A stretch of 64,000 nt of DNA from Pseudomonas laurentiana. GTDB taxonomy: Bacteria; Pseudomonadota; Gammaproteobacteria; Pseudomonadales; Pseudomonadaceae. A model generated the notes under the pieces. It worked only from the letters and a program-made list of their open reading frames with translations, had not been told where the DNA came from and made no database searches. The stretch lies in assembly GCF_014648275.1 (NCBI RefSeq), contig NZ_BMQU01000002.1, positions 186,001 to 250,000 on the forward strand, in the 5' to 3' direction. This document shows, piece after piece, positions 27,317 to 36,415 of the stretch; position 1 is the stretch's first letter; each line of letters starts with the position of its first letter. The translations under genes were made by a program, and so were the position numbers.

Positions 27317-27386
27317 AGCGCCTCCGGCAGTGAGTGGATTGGACGTTGCGGACCTTCATGCTAGAGGCGTCCCAGCGCGCAAAACC

Positions 27387-27402
27387 TACTACTTTGGTAC
27401 TG
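27387..27402. promoter_or_regulatory. Shared ped-region motif in the response regulator / CXXCW divergent region
   Basis: TACTACTTTGGTACTG, the best-formed of three related sites, 71 bp upstream of the minus-strand response regulator and 66 bp upstream of the CXXCW gene. See the copies at 17744 and 23889. Confidence 0.5.
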
Positions 27403-27467
27403 CTTTTACTGTCGATGGTCGCATTCACAAAGCGTCACGACTGGCCTGTAATGAAGGCATAACAAAA

Positions 27468-28028
27468 ATGAGACTGCCGACCATGTTGCGTGCCATGTCC
27501 GCCCTCGTCTGCCTGACGCTTTCTGCCATCGTGACGCCGCCGGTACTTGCCGATACACCGCTGTTTTCCGGCGATGGCTACCGCATTGCCCTGTATCGAA
27601 GCCCCACCCCTGCACACGTCGAACCCGCGCAAACCCTCGATACCGCGCAGCTGCAACAACTGCTGCAGAACACACCGGCACCCGTGTTGATCGATGTCTA
27701 CCGCCGCACCTGGTTGCATGGCCGGTTCATCGATACCGAAGCGCATGCCAACCTGCCCGGTAGCCATTGGCTGGCCAATACCGGTGATGGCGAATTGAGT
27801 GCTGACTGGGCAGCCTATTTCCAGAAACACCTGCAACGCCTGAGCGCTGATGACCGGCAACGCCCACTGGTGTTCTATTGCCGCTCTGATTGCTGGCTAA
27901 GCTGGAACGCGGTCAAACGTGCCGCCAGGCTGGGCTACACCCGGTTGTACTGGTACCGTGACGGCATCGACGCCTGGGAAGCCGCCGGGCTGCCGTTGAG
28001 CGCTGCTACGCCCGAAGTCTTCCCCTGA
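27468..28028 (+). CDS. PQQ-dependent catabolism-associated CXXCW protein (rhodanese-like)
   Basis: Exported 186-residue protein with signal peptide [20 protein letters not shown] and a rhodanese-like domain: [16 protein letters not shown], a conserved [13 protein letters not shown] stretch, and the diagnostic CRSDCW (about residue 142) where the rhodanese Cys loop would be. The CXXCW motif defines a family found with PQQ dehydrogenases. Its role in cofactor or dehydrogenase maturation is not known. ATG 27468 is chosen with GAAGG about 10 bp upstream; a second ATG lies five codons later. It precedes the AgmR-type regulator by 44 bp, probably in one transcript. Confidence 0.85.
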   Translation: MRLPTMLRAMSALVCLTLSAIVTPPVLADTPLFSGDGYRIALYRSPTPAHVEPAQTLDTAQLQQLLQNTPAPVLIDVYRRTWLHGRFIDTEAHANLPGSHWLANTGDGELSADWAAYFQKHLQRLSADDRQRPLVFYCRSDCWLSWNAVKRAARLGYTRLYWYRDGIDAWEAAGLPLSAATPEVFP

Positions 28029-28072
28029 GTCTCCTGCCTGCGAGCATGACTACAACAATAAGGTGCAAAGCC

Positions 28073-28738
28073 ATGTACAAGATTCTGATCGCCGACGACC
28101 ACCCGCTGTTTCGCGAGGCCATCCACAATGTGATCAGCGACGGCTTCCCTGGCAGTGAAGTCCTGGAAACCGCCGACCTGGATAGCGCCCTGGAACTCAC
28201 CCAGAGTGCGGATGATCTCGACCTGATCCTGCTCGATCTGAACATGCCGGGCATGCACGGCCTGGGTGGGCTGATCAACCTGCGTAACGAGGCGCCCACG
28301 GTGCCCGTGGTGATCGTGTCGGCTGAACAGGACAAACAGGTGGTACTGCAGGCCATTACCTACGGCGCAGTGGGCTTCATCACCAAGTCCTCACCACGCT
28401 CGCAAATGACCGAAGCCATCGAGCAGATCCTCAATGGTAATGTCTACCTGCCGCCAGACATCATCCGTACCCAGAAGAACACCAGTCGACGCAACCAGAA
28501 CGAGCCTCAGGGGTTTGCCCCGGAGTTGCTCCAGGCGCTGACCCGCAAGCAGTTGCTGGTGCTTGAACGCATGACCAAGGGCGAATCGAACAAGCAGATC
28601 GCCTACAACCTCGACATCGCCGAGACCACGGTCAAGGCCCACGTCTCGGCCATTCTGCGCAAGCTCAACGTACATAACCGGGTTCAGGCGATCCTCAGTG
28701 CCGGCGACATCGACTTTACCGCCTACCTGCGACGCTGA
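28073..28738 (+). CDS. agmR: LuxR-family response regulator AgmR/ErbR (PedR1-like)
   Basis: NarL/FixJ-type regulator of 221 residues, the length of AgmR. Receiver [16 protein letters not shown], phospho-Asp in [13 protein letters not shown] (about 56), LuxR HTH near 160-220 ([31 protein letters not shown]). Start 28073 follows AAGGTG. AgmR/ErbR/PedR1 controls alcohol and glycerol metabolism and PQQ-linked genes in pseudomonads. It sits directly after the CXXCW gene. The PedS1-type partner is not recognised beside it. Confidence 0.85.
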   Translation: MYKILIADDHPLFREAIHNVISDGFPGSEVLETADLDSALELTQSADDLDLILLDLNMPGMHGLGGLINLRNEAPTVPVVIVSAEQDKQVVLQAITYGAVGFITKSSPRSQMTEAIEQILNGNVYLPPDIIRTQKNTSRRNQNEPQGFAPELLQALTRKQLLVLERMTKGESNKQIAYNLDIAETTVKAHVSAILRKLNVHNRVQAILSAGDIDFTAYLRR

Positions 28739-28827
28739 GCTGCCGGGTTTATCGTACGCATGCAAAAAGACTATTGAATCGGCAGGCCGCCCTACAGTAA
28801 GCTCGGACCTATCAACTGGAGCCAGAC

Positions 28828-28962
28828 ATGTCACCTACCACCCTCACTCAAGCACGTCACACCGGTCGCCTCGCGCAGCCGCTGCTGGCTATTGCCGAGT
28901 GCGGTACCTGCGCTCCAGCCGGCTTTTATTTTGGGTATTGGTTTAGCCAACGGCGCCGCTGA
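28828..28962 (+). CDS. Aromatic-rich leader peptide (attenuator) before DAHP synthase
   Basis: A 44-codon ORF with GGAG 6 bp before its ATG. Codons 33-39 read Phe-Tyr-Phe-Gly-Tyr-Trp-Phe, six aromatic codons in seven, then SQRRR and a stop. A strong intrinsic terminator begins 51 nt after the stop and the aromatic biosynthesis gene follows. This is the arrangement of ribosome-stalling attenuation, in which scarce charged tRNA-Phe/Tyr/Trp would favour read-through. A GGCGCCG/CGGCGCC pause-like hairpin (28952-28958 with 28972-28978) lies at the stop. The alternative antiterminator pairing was not resolved. Confidence 0.75.
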   Translation: MSPTTLTQARHTGRLAQPLLAIAECGTCAPAGFYFGYWFSQRRR

Positions 28963-29013
28963 TACCTACACCGGCGCCCACTTCCAAGGGGACGCCAGGC
29001 ACAGAGAATACTC

Positions 29014-29052
29014 AACCCCCGGTCGGCTCCCCGACCGGGGGTTTTGTTTTTG
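29014..29052 (+). terminator. Intrinsic terminator (attenuator) in the DAHP synthase leader
   Basis: 13-bp perfect arms 29014-29026 and 29031-29043 around CTCC, followed by TTGTTTTT. It lies between the leader peptide and the synthase gene, so it must be read through for expression. Confidence 0.88.
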
Positions 29053-29086
29053 GGCGTCGTACACCACACACATTGAGGAATAACAC

Positions 29087-29239
29087 ATGAACTACAGCAC
29101 TTATTACCGTTACCCAGCGTGCATCGCCTGGCGATTTAGCCAGTTCCGTTCGGGCCTGACTGCCGCCGCCGATCGGTCACTCACAGGTGGCACCGACACA
29201 GATGATCTTAATCCGGCCCACTGTCGAACACCTCGATAG
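29087..29239 (+). CDS. Second aromatic-rich small ORF before DAHP synthase
   Basis: A 50-codon ORF with GAGGA 7 bp before its ATG, beginning MNYSTYYRYPACIAWRF. It has Tyr at codons 3, 6, 7 and 9, Trp at 15 and Phe at 17 and 20, unusual density for a random frame. It starts after the terminator and stops 48 nt before the synthase ATG. It may be a second leader peptide tuned to tyrosine or a small protein translated with the synthase. A GC-rich hairpin (about 29241-29258) follows, with no T-run. Confidence 0.55.
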   Translation: MNYSTYYRYPACIAWRFSQFRSGLTAAADRSLTGGTDTDDLNPAHCRTPR

Positions 29240-29287
29240 GGCCGGCTGCGCGGGCCAGAACCCGCTCTTCGCCAAGGATTCCCGAAC

Positions 29288-30394
29288 ATGCAATCGTCCA
29301 GCCTCGCTCTGCCCCTGACTCAACCGCAACCTCAGGTTGCCGCCAACACCGCTGTCAGCCAACGCCTGCCCAGCAGCTTCATGCTCAAGCAGCACCTGCC
29401 GCTTTCCAATGCGCTCGGCGCACAGGTCGAGCAGCACCGCCAAGCCGTCAAGGCCATCCTTGAAGGCCGCGATCCACGCCTGTTGGTCATCGTCGGCCCC
29501 TGCTCCATCCACGACCCTCACTCCGCACTGGAATACGCCGAACGTCTGGCCCGCCTGGCCGAACGCGTCAATGACCAGATGCTGCTGGTGATGCGCGCCT
29601 ACATCGAAAAGCCACGCACCACGGTCGGCTGGAAAGGCCTGGTCTACGATCCGCACCTGGATGGCAGCGATGACATGCACGGTGGCCTGAACCTGTCACG
29701 GCGCCTGATGCTGGACATGCTCGCCCTCGGCTTGCCGATTGCCACCGAATTGTTGCAGCCAATGGCCGCAGGCTACTTCGACGACCTGCTGAGCTGGGCC
29801 GCCATCGGTGCCCGCACTACCGAGTCACAGGTACACCGCGAGATGGTCAGTGGCCTGGGTCTGCCAGTAGGTTTCAAGAATGGCACCGACGGCAGTATCG
29901 GTATTGCCTGCGACGCCATTCGCAGCGCCGCTCACGGCCATCGTCATTTCGGCGTCGATGCCCAAGGACACCCGGCGATCATCGAAACGCTGGGCAATCA
30001 GGATACCCACCTGGTATTGCGCGGTGGTCACAAGGGCCCCAACTACGATCGCCAGAGCATTGAGCAGGCCCGCAAAGGGCTGGAAAGCGTCGGCTTGGCG
30101 CCGCGTATCATGGTCGACTGCAGCCACGCCAACAGCGGCAAGGACCCAGCCCGTCAGCCCCATGTGTTCAATGAGGTACTGGAGCAACGGCTGCAGGGTG
30201 ACCGTGCGTTGGTTGCCGTCATGCTGGAAAGCCATTTGTTCGACGGCTGCCAGGCGCTGGGCAAGCAACCACTGCGCTACGGGGTATCGATCACCGACGG
30301 CTGCCTGGGCTGGAACAGCACCGAGACGTTGCTCACGAATGCCGCCGACGCACTGCGCAAGAATGCGCAGGAAAAACCCGGCGCAATCCTGTAG
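29288..30394 (+). CDS. aroF: 3-deoxy-7-phosphoheptulonate (DAHP) synthase, class I
   Basis: First enzyme of the shikimate pathway: phosphoenolpyruvate plus erythrose 4-phosphate to DAHP. 368 residues, AroF/G/H type. Key blocks: VIVGPCSIHDP, MRAYIEKPRTTVGWKGL, GARTTESQVHREM, GFKNGTDGS, LRGGHKGPNYD, VDCSHANSGKDP and MLESHL, containing the metal ligands (Cys, His, Glu, Asp) of the class. AAGGA precedes the ATG. Expression is probably controlled by the upstream aromatic leader and terminator. Which amino acid inhibits the enzyme cannot be assigned; the symbol is by family. Confidence 0.92.
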   Translation: MQSSSLALPLTQPQPQVAANTAVSQRLPSSFMLKQHLPLSNALGAQVEQHRQAVKAILEGRDPRLLVIVGPCSIHDPHSALEYAERLARLAERVNDQMLLVMRAYIEKPRTTVGWKGLVYDPHLDGSDDMHGGLNLSRRLMLDMLALGLPIATELLQPMAAGYFDDLLSWAAIGARTTESQVHREMVSGLGLPVGFKNGTDGSIGIACDAIRSAAHGHRHFGVDAQGHPAIIETLGNQDTHLVLRGGHKGPNYDRQSIEQARKGLESVGLAPRIMVDCSHANSGKDPARQPHVFNEVLEQRLQGDRALVAVMLESHLFDGCQALGKQPLRYGVSITDGCLGWNSTETLLTNAADALRKNAQEKPGAIL

Positions 30395-30427
30395 GCTCGC
30401 CATTTTAACGCCAAGGAGCCCCTCATC

Positions 30428-30709
30428 ATGGCCAAAGCCACTGCCCGTCACATCCTGGTTGCCAGCGAAGCCAAATGCAACGAACTCAAAGCTGAAATCG
30501 AAGCCGGTGCCGACTTCGCTGAAATCGCGAAGAAGCACTCCACCTGCCCGTCCAGCCGTCAAGGCGGTGACTTGGGCAGCTTCGGCCCTGGCCAGATGGT
30601 CAAGGAGTTCGACACCGTGGTCTTCAGCGCACCGGTCAATACCGTACAGGGTCCGGTGAAGACCCAGTTCGGTTACCACCTGCTGGAAGTCACCAGCCGC
30701 CAGGACTAA
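30428..30709 (+). CDS. ppiC: Parvulin-type peptidyl-prolyl isomerase
   Basis: Single-domain parvulin of 93 residues without a signal peptide, so cytoplasmic like PpiC. Family features: ARHILVASE at the start, FAEIAKKHSTCPSS, GGDLGSFGPGQMV, FDTVVFSAPV and FGYHLLEV, with the His and Cys of the active site present. AAGGAG lies before the ATG, 33 bp after the DAHP synthase stop. A second parvulin occurs at 40775. Confidence 0.93.
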   Translation: MAKATARHILVASEAKCNELKAEIEAGADFAEIAKKHSTCPSSRQGGDLGSFGPGQMVKEFDTVVFSAPVNTVQGPVKTQFGYHLLEVTSRQD

Positions 30710-30854
30710 ACGTCGTCGGCGCCCAGCGCACGGCCCCCGAAGGCCGTGCGCTTGCACTGGACCTGGAAGGATCACAGTGCCGATTTCCCTCCGTCGTTGC
30801 GTACACTGTCAGAACGAACAGACACACACCGCCAAACGATGAGGCCAACCTTCC

Positions 30855-32711
30855 ATGCGGTCAGTATTCTGCTACGTCCTCGCCCTGCTGTTCGTGCCAA
30901 TCGCCGCAGTGGCAGCACCATCACATGCCCTGACCGTCTACGGTGAAGCCCCCCGCTACGCTGCGGGTTTCCAGCATTTCGCCTACACCAATCCCGATGC
31001 ACCGAAAGGCGGGTCGATGCGCCGCTCCGCACTGGAAATCGGCCAGTTCGACCATGTGCTGCCCTATATCGACAAGGGTATCGGCATCAGCCAGGTGGAC
31101 GGTTGGTTGTACGCACCCTTGGCGGTGCGCAGTGAAGATGAGCCCTATACCGTCTACGGTTTGGTCGCGGAGCGCATGGAACGAGGCCCCGACGGCTTAT
31201 GGTTGCGTTTCTACCTCGACCCGCGCGCACGCTTTGCCGACGGCGAGCCGATTCGCGCTGAGGATGTGAAGTACACCTTCGAGCTGCTGATGCGTGAAGG
31301 GAACCTGAAGTACCGCACGCAGTTTGCCGATGTTGCCGCCGTCGAAGTGGAGCAGTCACGCCAGGTACGCTTCATCTTCAAGAACAATCAGAACCGTACC
31401 CTGCCGCTTGACCTGGCAACCCTGCCAGTGCTGCCCGAACACTGGTGGAAAACCCGTGACTTTGCGGCGGGCGGTGGCTTTGAAGCCCCCTTGGGCAGCG
31501 GCCCCTACCGCATTGCCCGAATCGACAATGGCCGCAGCGTCACCTTCGAGCGCAATCGCGACTGGTGGGGCAAGGACCTGCCGGTCAATCGCGGGCGCTA
31601 CAATTTCGACCAGATCCGCATCGAGTACTTCGGCGATACCGATGTTGCACGCCAGGTACTGCGCGGCGGCGGTTACGATTACAACCGCGAGTTTTCCGCC
31701 ACCGGCTACACCTTGGGTTACAACGGCCCGGCCTTGGACGACGGGCGCCTGCAACGTGCGCACCTGGCTCGCGAAGCACCACAAAGCGCCCAGGGGTTTG
31801 TCTTCAACTTGCAACGACCCGTATTCCAGGACCGGCGCGTACGCCAGGCGCTGGCCCTGCTCTGGGACTTCGAGTGGAGCAACCGGCAGATGATGCGAAA
31901 CCTGTATATCCGCCAGAACAGCTACTTTGCCAACACGGCACTGGCGGCAACCCAACTACCGGATACCGCAGAGTTGGCCCTGCTCGAACCGTTGCGCGGT
32001 CAAATTCCCGATGAAGCCTTCAACCGCGTGTTCGAGGCACCGAAAACCGACGGTTCAGGCATGATCCGCGCCCAACAGCTCGAAGCCCTGGCACTGCTCA
32101 ACGCCGCGGGCTGGCGACCGCAAGGCGACCACCTGGTCAATGCTCAGGGCGAACCCTTGAGTTTTACCTTCCTCAATGCCCAGAACGGTTTTGAACGCCT
32201 GTTGCTGCCGTGGAAGAGAAACCTGGCGCAAATCGGCATTACCCTGGACATCCGCCGTATCGACGCCTCGCAGTACATCAACCGTTTGATGGAACGCGAT
32301 TACGACATGATCGTCACCGGCTACCCTGTATCGCCCTCACCGGGCCTCGAGCTCTACAACTACTTTGGCTCGGCAGCCGCCGACGACCCTGGCTCAAACA
32401 ACTACATGGTGCTGCGCGACCCGGCCGTTGACCGTCTGATCGATGGCCTGGTGAAGGCTGCAACCCAGGCCGACATGCTGCGCCACGCCCATGCACTGGA
32501 CCGGGTGTTGCAATGGAATGACTACTGGATTCCCAACTACTATCCACCGGGCTCCTCTACCGTCTGGTGGAACCGTTTTGGCCAGCCGAAGGTACAGGCC
32601 AGTAACGACGAAGCGCTGGACACCTGGTGGGAAATCAGCCCCACAGCACTGACCAACGCACAGATGGCCGAACGGCTTGGCAAGGGCACCGTGGCCGGGA
32701 GTACCCCATGA
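30855..32711 (+). CDS. yejA: Peptide ABC transporter substrate-binding protein, YejA-like
   Basis: Periplasmic family-5 solute-binding protein of 618 residues. Signal peptide [21 protein letters not shown]. Family segments include [56 protein letters not shown] and the C-terminal [19 protein letters not shown] (in part). The fold and the aromatic-rich C-terminus match YejA, which binds peptides such as microcin C. Its stop overlaps yejB (ATGA), and yejE follows, so the three form one operon. Confidence 0.9.
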   Translation: MRSVFCYVLALLFVPIAAVAAPSHALTVYGEAPRYAAGFQHFAYTNPDAPKGGSMRRSALEIGQFDHVLPYIDKGIGISQVDGWLYAPLAVRSEDEPYTVYGLVAERMERGPDGLWLRFYLDPRARFADGEPIRAEDVKYTFELLMREGNLKYRTQFADVAAVEVEQSRQVRFIFKNNQNRTLPLDLATLPVLPEHWWKTRDFAAGGGFEAPLGSGPYRIARIDNGRSVTFERNRDWWGKDLPVNRGRYNFDQIRIEYFGDTDVARQVLRGGGYDYNREFSATGYTLGYNGPALDDGRLQRAHLAREAPQSAQGFVFNLQRPVFQDRRVRQALALLWDFEWSNRQMMRNLYIRQNSYFANTALAATQLPDTAELALLEPLRGQIPDEAFNRVFEAPKTDGSGMIRAQQLEALALLNAAGWRPQGDHLVNAQGEPLSFTFLNAQNGFERLLLPWKRNLAQIGITLDIRRIDASQYINRLMERDYDMIVTGYPVSPSPGLELYNYFGSAAADDPGSNNYMVLRDPAVDRLIDGLVKAATQADMLRHAHALDRVLQWNDYWIPNYYPPGSSTVWWNRFGQPKVQASNDEALDTWWEISPTALTNAQMAERLGKGTVAGSTP

Positions 32712-33766
32712 CCGGCTATATCCTGCGACGCCTGCTGCTGATCGTACCGACCCTGTTGATCATCCTGCTGGTGAACTTTGTCATCATCCAGGCTGCACCT
32801 GGTGGCCCGGTGGAGCAAGCCGTCGCTCGTCTGCAGGGCATCGGTGCGGGCGCTCCGGGCTCCAGCAGCGAAACCCTGCACAACGGCTCGCGGGCCAGTC
32901 GCGGCCTGGACCCCAAGCTACTGGCAGACATCAAGCACCAGTACGGCTTCGACAAATCGGCGCCCGAGCGGCTGTGGCTGATGCTCAGCAACTATGCCCG
33001 CCTGGACTTCGGCAAGAGCTTCTTTCGCGGTGCCACGGTCACCGACCTGATCCTCGAAAAAATGCCGGTCACACTGTCTTTGGGCTTCTGGGCGACCTTG
33101 ATCACCTACCTGGTCTCTATCCCCTTGGGCATTCGCAAGGCCGTCCATCATGGCAGTGCCTTCGATGCCTGGAGCAGCACGCTGATCGTGATTGGCTATG
33201 CCTTGCCGGCCTTCCTCTTCGCCCTGCTGTTGATCGTGCTGTTCGCCGGCGGCACCTCACTGAACTGGTTCCCGGTGCGCGGCCTGGTCTCGGAGAACTT
33301 TGCCGAACTGAGCCTGTTGGGCAAAGTGGCCGACTACTTCTGGCACCTGGTATTGCCGGTCGGTGCCTTGGTGATCGGCGGCTTCGCCACCTTGACCCTG
33401 CTGACCAAGAACGCCTTTCTCAACGAAATCACGCGTCAATATGTACTCACCGCCCGGGCCAAGGGCCTGAGCCAGCGGCGGGTGCTGTATGGCCATGTGT
33501 TCCGTAACGCGATGCTGCTGGTCGTGGCGGGCATTCCGCAGGCACTGATCACCGTGTTCTTCGCAGGCTCGCTGTTGATCGAGGTGATTTTTTCTCTCGA
33601 CGGCCTGGGCCGCATGAGCTACGAAGCCGCCGTATCACGGGATTACCCGGTGGTGTTCGGCTCCCTGTTCATCTTCACCTTGTTCGGCCTGCTGATCCGT
33701 CTGCTGGGTGACCTCTGCTACACCCTGGTCGACCCCCGCATCGACTTCGCGACGAGGAGCGCGTGA
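32708..33766 (+). CDS. yejB: Peptide ABC transporter permease YejB
   Basis: Inner-membrane permease of 352 residues of the DppB/OppB family. N-terminal [18 protein letters not shown] helix, a periplasmic region of about 90 residues, then the permease core with the coupling helix in [21 protein letters not shown] and a C-terminal signature [19 protein letters not shown]. The start overlaps the yejA stop by 4 bp (ATGA), giving translational coupling. Confidence 0.92.
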   Translation: MTGYILRRLLLIVPTLLIILLVNFVIIQAAPGGPVEQAVARLQGIGAGAPGSSSETLHNGSRASRGLDPKLLADIKHQYGFDKSAPERLWLMLSNYARLDFGKSFFRGATVTDLILEKMPVTLSLGFWATLITYLVSIPLGIRKAVHHGSAFDAWSSTLIVIGYALPAFLFALLLIVLFAGGTSLNWFPVRGLVSENFAELSLLGKVADYFWHLVLPVGALVIGGFATLTLLTKNAFLNEITRQYVLTARAKGLSQRRVLYGHVFRNAMLLVVAGIPQALITVFFAGSLLIEVIFSLDGLGRMSYEAAVSRDYPVVFGSLFIFTLFGLLIRLLGDLCYTLVDPRIDFATRSA

Positions 33767-34788
33767 TGTTCAAACTGTCGCCCCTGGCCCTTCGGCGCTT
33801 TCAACGGTTCCGACGCAACCGCCGTGGCTGGTGGTCATTGTGGGTGTTCCTCGGCCTGTTCACCCTGTGTCTGGGGGCTGAGTTGATTGCCAACGACAAG
33901 CCCTTGTTGCTGGGCTACAAGGGACACCTGTATGTACCGGCCCTCAAGCGCTACACCGAACAGGATTTTGGCGGTCAGTTACCCTTCCAGCCCGACTACC
34001 GCAGCCAGTACGTGCGTCAGTTGATCGAGCAACAGGGTGGCTGGATGCTCTTTGCACCGATCCCCTTCAGTGCCGATACCCCCAACTACGACCTGCTGCA
34101 GCCGGCCCCCAGCCCGCCGTCAACCGACAACTGGCTAGGCACCGACGATCAGGCTCGCGATGTAGTGGCGCGAGTCCTCTACGGCACACGGGTATCGATT
34201 CTCTTTGCCCTGGCCCTGACCGCCATCAGTACGCTGATCGGCATTGCCGCCGGCGCGCTGCAGGGCTATCACGGTGGCTGGGTCGACTTGATCGGGCAAC
34301 GCCTGCTGGAAGTCTGGTCGGGCTTGCCGGTGCTGTATCTGCTGATCATTCTCTCCGGTTTCGTCGAGCCGGACTTCTGGTGGTTGCTGGGGATCATGGC
34401 CCTGTTCTCCTGGCTGGCCCTGGTGGATGTCGTGCGCGCCGAGTTCCTCCGTGGCCGCAACCTGGAGTACGTATTGGCCGCACGGGCCATGGGCCTGCCA
34501 GATCGGCTGGTGATCCTCCGGCATATCCTGCCCAATGCCATGAGTGCCACCCTCACCTACCTGCCATTCATTCTCACCGGCGCCATTTCGACCCTGACCG
34601 CCCTGGATTTCCTTGGCTTTGGCATGCCCGCCGGCAGCGCCTCGCTGGGCGAACTGGTGAACCAAGGCAAACAGAACCTGCAAGCACCCTGGCTGGGCTT
34701 CACCGCTTTCTTCGCCTTGGCCCTGATCCTGTCGCTGCTGGTGTTCATTGGCGATGCGTTGCGCGAAGCCTTCGATCCTCGGGCCTGA
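33766..34788 (+). CDS. yejE: Peptide ABC transporter permease YejE
   Basis: Second permease subunit, 340 residues, DppC/OppC family. RFRRNRRGWWSLWVFLGLF opens the first helix; the coupling segment is GRNLEYVLAARAMGLPDRLV. The ATG shares its A with the yejB TGA (TGATG), with GAGGAG upstream; a GTG one codon earlier is less likely. The ATPase YejF that normally completes the transporter is not encoded next; a sigma-54 regulator gene follows instead. Confidence 0.92.
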   Translation: MFKLSPLALRRFQRFRRNRRGWWSLWVFLGLFTLCLGAELIANDKPLLLGYKGHLYVPALKRYTEQDFGGQLPFQPDYRSQYVRQLIEQQGGWMLFAPIPFSADTPNYDLLQPAPSPPSTDNWLGTDDQARDVVARVLYGTRVSILFALALTAISTLIGIAAGALQGYHGGWVDLIGQRLLEVWSGLPVLYLLIILSGFVEPDFWWLLGIMALFSWLALVDVVRAEFLRGRNLEYVLAARAMGLPDRLVILRHILPNAMSATLTYLPFILTGAISTLTALDFLGFGMPAGSASLGELVNQGKQNLQAPWLGFTAFFALALILSLLVFIGDALREAFDPRA

Positions 34789-34827
34789 GCGGTGCATAAT
34801 TCCTGACCCGGCCCCAAGGAGCGGTTC

Positions 34828-36210
34828 ATGCACGACAGCGACAACCTCAAGGACTATCAGCGGGTACGTTTACTGGCGATTCGCTCGCTGTTCGAGATCA
34901 TCGAGCAGTCCAGTGAAGGCACGGTGATCGTTGACCGCGATGCACGCATCGTCTGGATGAACGAGCGCTATGCCCGTCGCTTTGGCCTGGAGGATGCGAG
35001 CAGCGCCATCGGCCAACCGTGCGAAGCGGTGATCCCCGGCACCCTGATGCGTGAGGTGGTCAGCAACGGTCGTCCCATACTGCTCGACATGCTCGACACC
35101 CCCAAAGAGCCACTGGTGGTGATGCGTCTACCCATTCAGGATGCGAAAGGTGGCGTGATCGGGGCCATTGGCTTCGCCCTGTTTGATGAGCTGCGCAGCC
35201 TCTCGCCCTTACTCAAGCGCTATTCGAGCATGCAGCAGGAACTGGCCTCGACCCGCTCGCTGCTGCAGGCGCGCCAGGCCAAGTACAGCTTTGCTCAATT
35301 CATTGGCACCAGTGCGGCAACCCTTGAGATCAAGCGCCGTGCACGTCGCGGTGCAGGCAGTGACTCGCCGGTGCTGCTGCTCGGCGAAACCGGCACTGGC
35401 AAAGAGCTGCTGGCACATGCCATTCACGCAGCTTCACCGCGTGCGCACAAGGCGTTTGTCAGCATCAACAGCGCGGCCATCCCCGAGGCCTTGCTGGAGG
35501 CCGAGTTCTTCGGCACCGCGCCGGGCGCCTTTACCGGTGCAGACCGCAAGGGCCGCCCCGGCAAACTGCAGATTGCCCAAGGCGGCACCTTGTTCCTCGA
35601 CGAAATTGGCGACATGCCATTGCCGCTGCAGAGCAAGCTGCTGCGTGTGCTGCAAGAGAAGGAGTACGAACCCGTCGGCTCCAACCAGGTGATGCGCAGT
35701 GACGTACGAATCATCGCTGCCACGTCGACAGACCTGGAAGCAGCCATGGCCAATGGCACCTTCCGTGCCGACCTGTACTACCGGCTCAATGTCTTGCCGA
35801 TCAACGTGCCACCGCTACGCGCACGCCTGGAAGACCTGCCGGCCCTGAGCGAAGCGATTCTGGAAGACCTGGGTAGCCAGCATGAGCTGGAGGCCGAAGC
35901 CCAGGCGCTGCTGCTCCGTCATGCCTGGCCTGGCAACATACGTGAGCTGCGCAACGTACTGGAGCGAGCGACCTTGCTGGCCGATCATCCACGACTCGGC
36001 GCAAGCGACATCCAGGCCGCGCTGGGTACCTTGGCGCCACTGGTGCAAAAAGCATCGCTGAAAACCTACAAGCAGGCCTGCGAAGAGTTCGAGCGGCAGT
36101 TACTGAGCGATACGTTGGCCCGCTGCGCGGGCAACGTGCCAGAAGCCGCACGGCAATTGGGCCTCGGCCGTTCGACCCTCTACAAGAAAATGGTCGCACT
36201 AGGGCTGTGA
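34828..36210 (+). CDS. hbcR: Sigma-54-dependent regulator with PAS domain (HbcR-like)
   Basis: Enhancer-binding protein of 460 residues. PAS sensor at about 15-140, AAA+ domain with Walker A GETGTGKE, the sigma-54 contact loop GAFTGA, Walker B GGTLFLDEIGD, and a Fis-type HTH at the end (GNVPEAARQLGLGRSTLYKK). In P. aeruginosa, HbcR lies beside a permease and bdhA and activates 3-hydroxybutyrate use; the same order is seen here. AAGGAG precedes the ATG. Candidate targets are the repeats at 36239-36352 and the -24/-12 promoter at 36416. Confidence 0.88.
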   Translation: MHDSDNLKDYQRVRLLAIRSLFEIIEQSSEGTVIVDRDARIVWMNERYARRFGLEDASSAIGQPCEAVIPGTLMREVVSNGRPILLDMLDTPKEPLVVMRLPIQDAKGGVIGAIGFALFDELRSLSPLLKRYSSMQQELASTRSLLQARQAKYSFAQFIGTSAATLEIKRRARRGAGSDSPVLLLGETGTGKELLAHAIHAASPRAHKAFVSINSAAIPEALLEAEFFGTAPGAFTGADRKGRPGKLQIAQGGTLFLDEIGDMPLPLQSKLLRVLQEKEYEPVGSNQVMRSDVRIIAATSTDLEAAMANGTFRADLYYRLNVLPINVPPLRARLEDLPALSEAILEDLGSQHELEAEAQALLLRHAWPGNIRELRNVLERATLLADHPRLGASDIQAALGTLAPLVQKASLKTYKQACEEFERQLLSDTLARCAGNVPEAARQLGLGRSTLYKKMVALGL

Positions 36211-36238
36211 TCGTCGCAGACCTTCCGCACAGCATCTG

Positions 36239-36273
36239 TCTCTATAAAGAGAAATACAGTCTCTTTATAGAGA
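36239..36273. promoter_or_regulatory. Paired upstream activator sites for the sigma-54 regulator
   Basis: Two near-palindromic 14-mers, TCTCTATAAAGAGA (36239-36252) and TCTCTTTATAGAGA (36260-36273), start 21 bp apart, two helical turns, on the same face of DNA. Together with flanks they form a larger inverted repeat, 36235-36252 with 36260-36277. They lie 140-180 bp upstream of the -24/-12 promoter, where an enhancer-binding protein would act. A terminator for hbcR is less likely because no T-run follows. Confidence 0.7.
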
Positions 36274-36338
36274 CAGACGCCATACAGCACTCATCCGGCT
36301 GATTTCCGGCGCCACAGCGCACTCAGGCCAATCACCCG

Positions 36339-36352
36339 TCTCTATTCAGAGA
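36339..36352. promoter_or_regulatory. Third upstream activator-like site
   Basis: TCTCTATTCAGAGA, a third copy of the 14-bp near-palindrome found twice at 36239-36273, 64 bp upstream of the -24 element. It has a mismatched centre, so it may be a weaker site. Confidence 0.6.
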
Positions 36353-36415
36353 AAATAGCGCCTAGGATTGCGCTTAAAAACAATAAAAGCCTTATATTTC
36401 AATACGTTGAAAAAC

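Noticed and set aside
36236-36276. Terminator of hbcR
   Set aside because: The arms form a large inverted repeat, but there is no T-run, the sequence is AT-rich, and a third copy of its half lies further downstream; an activator site explains it better.
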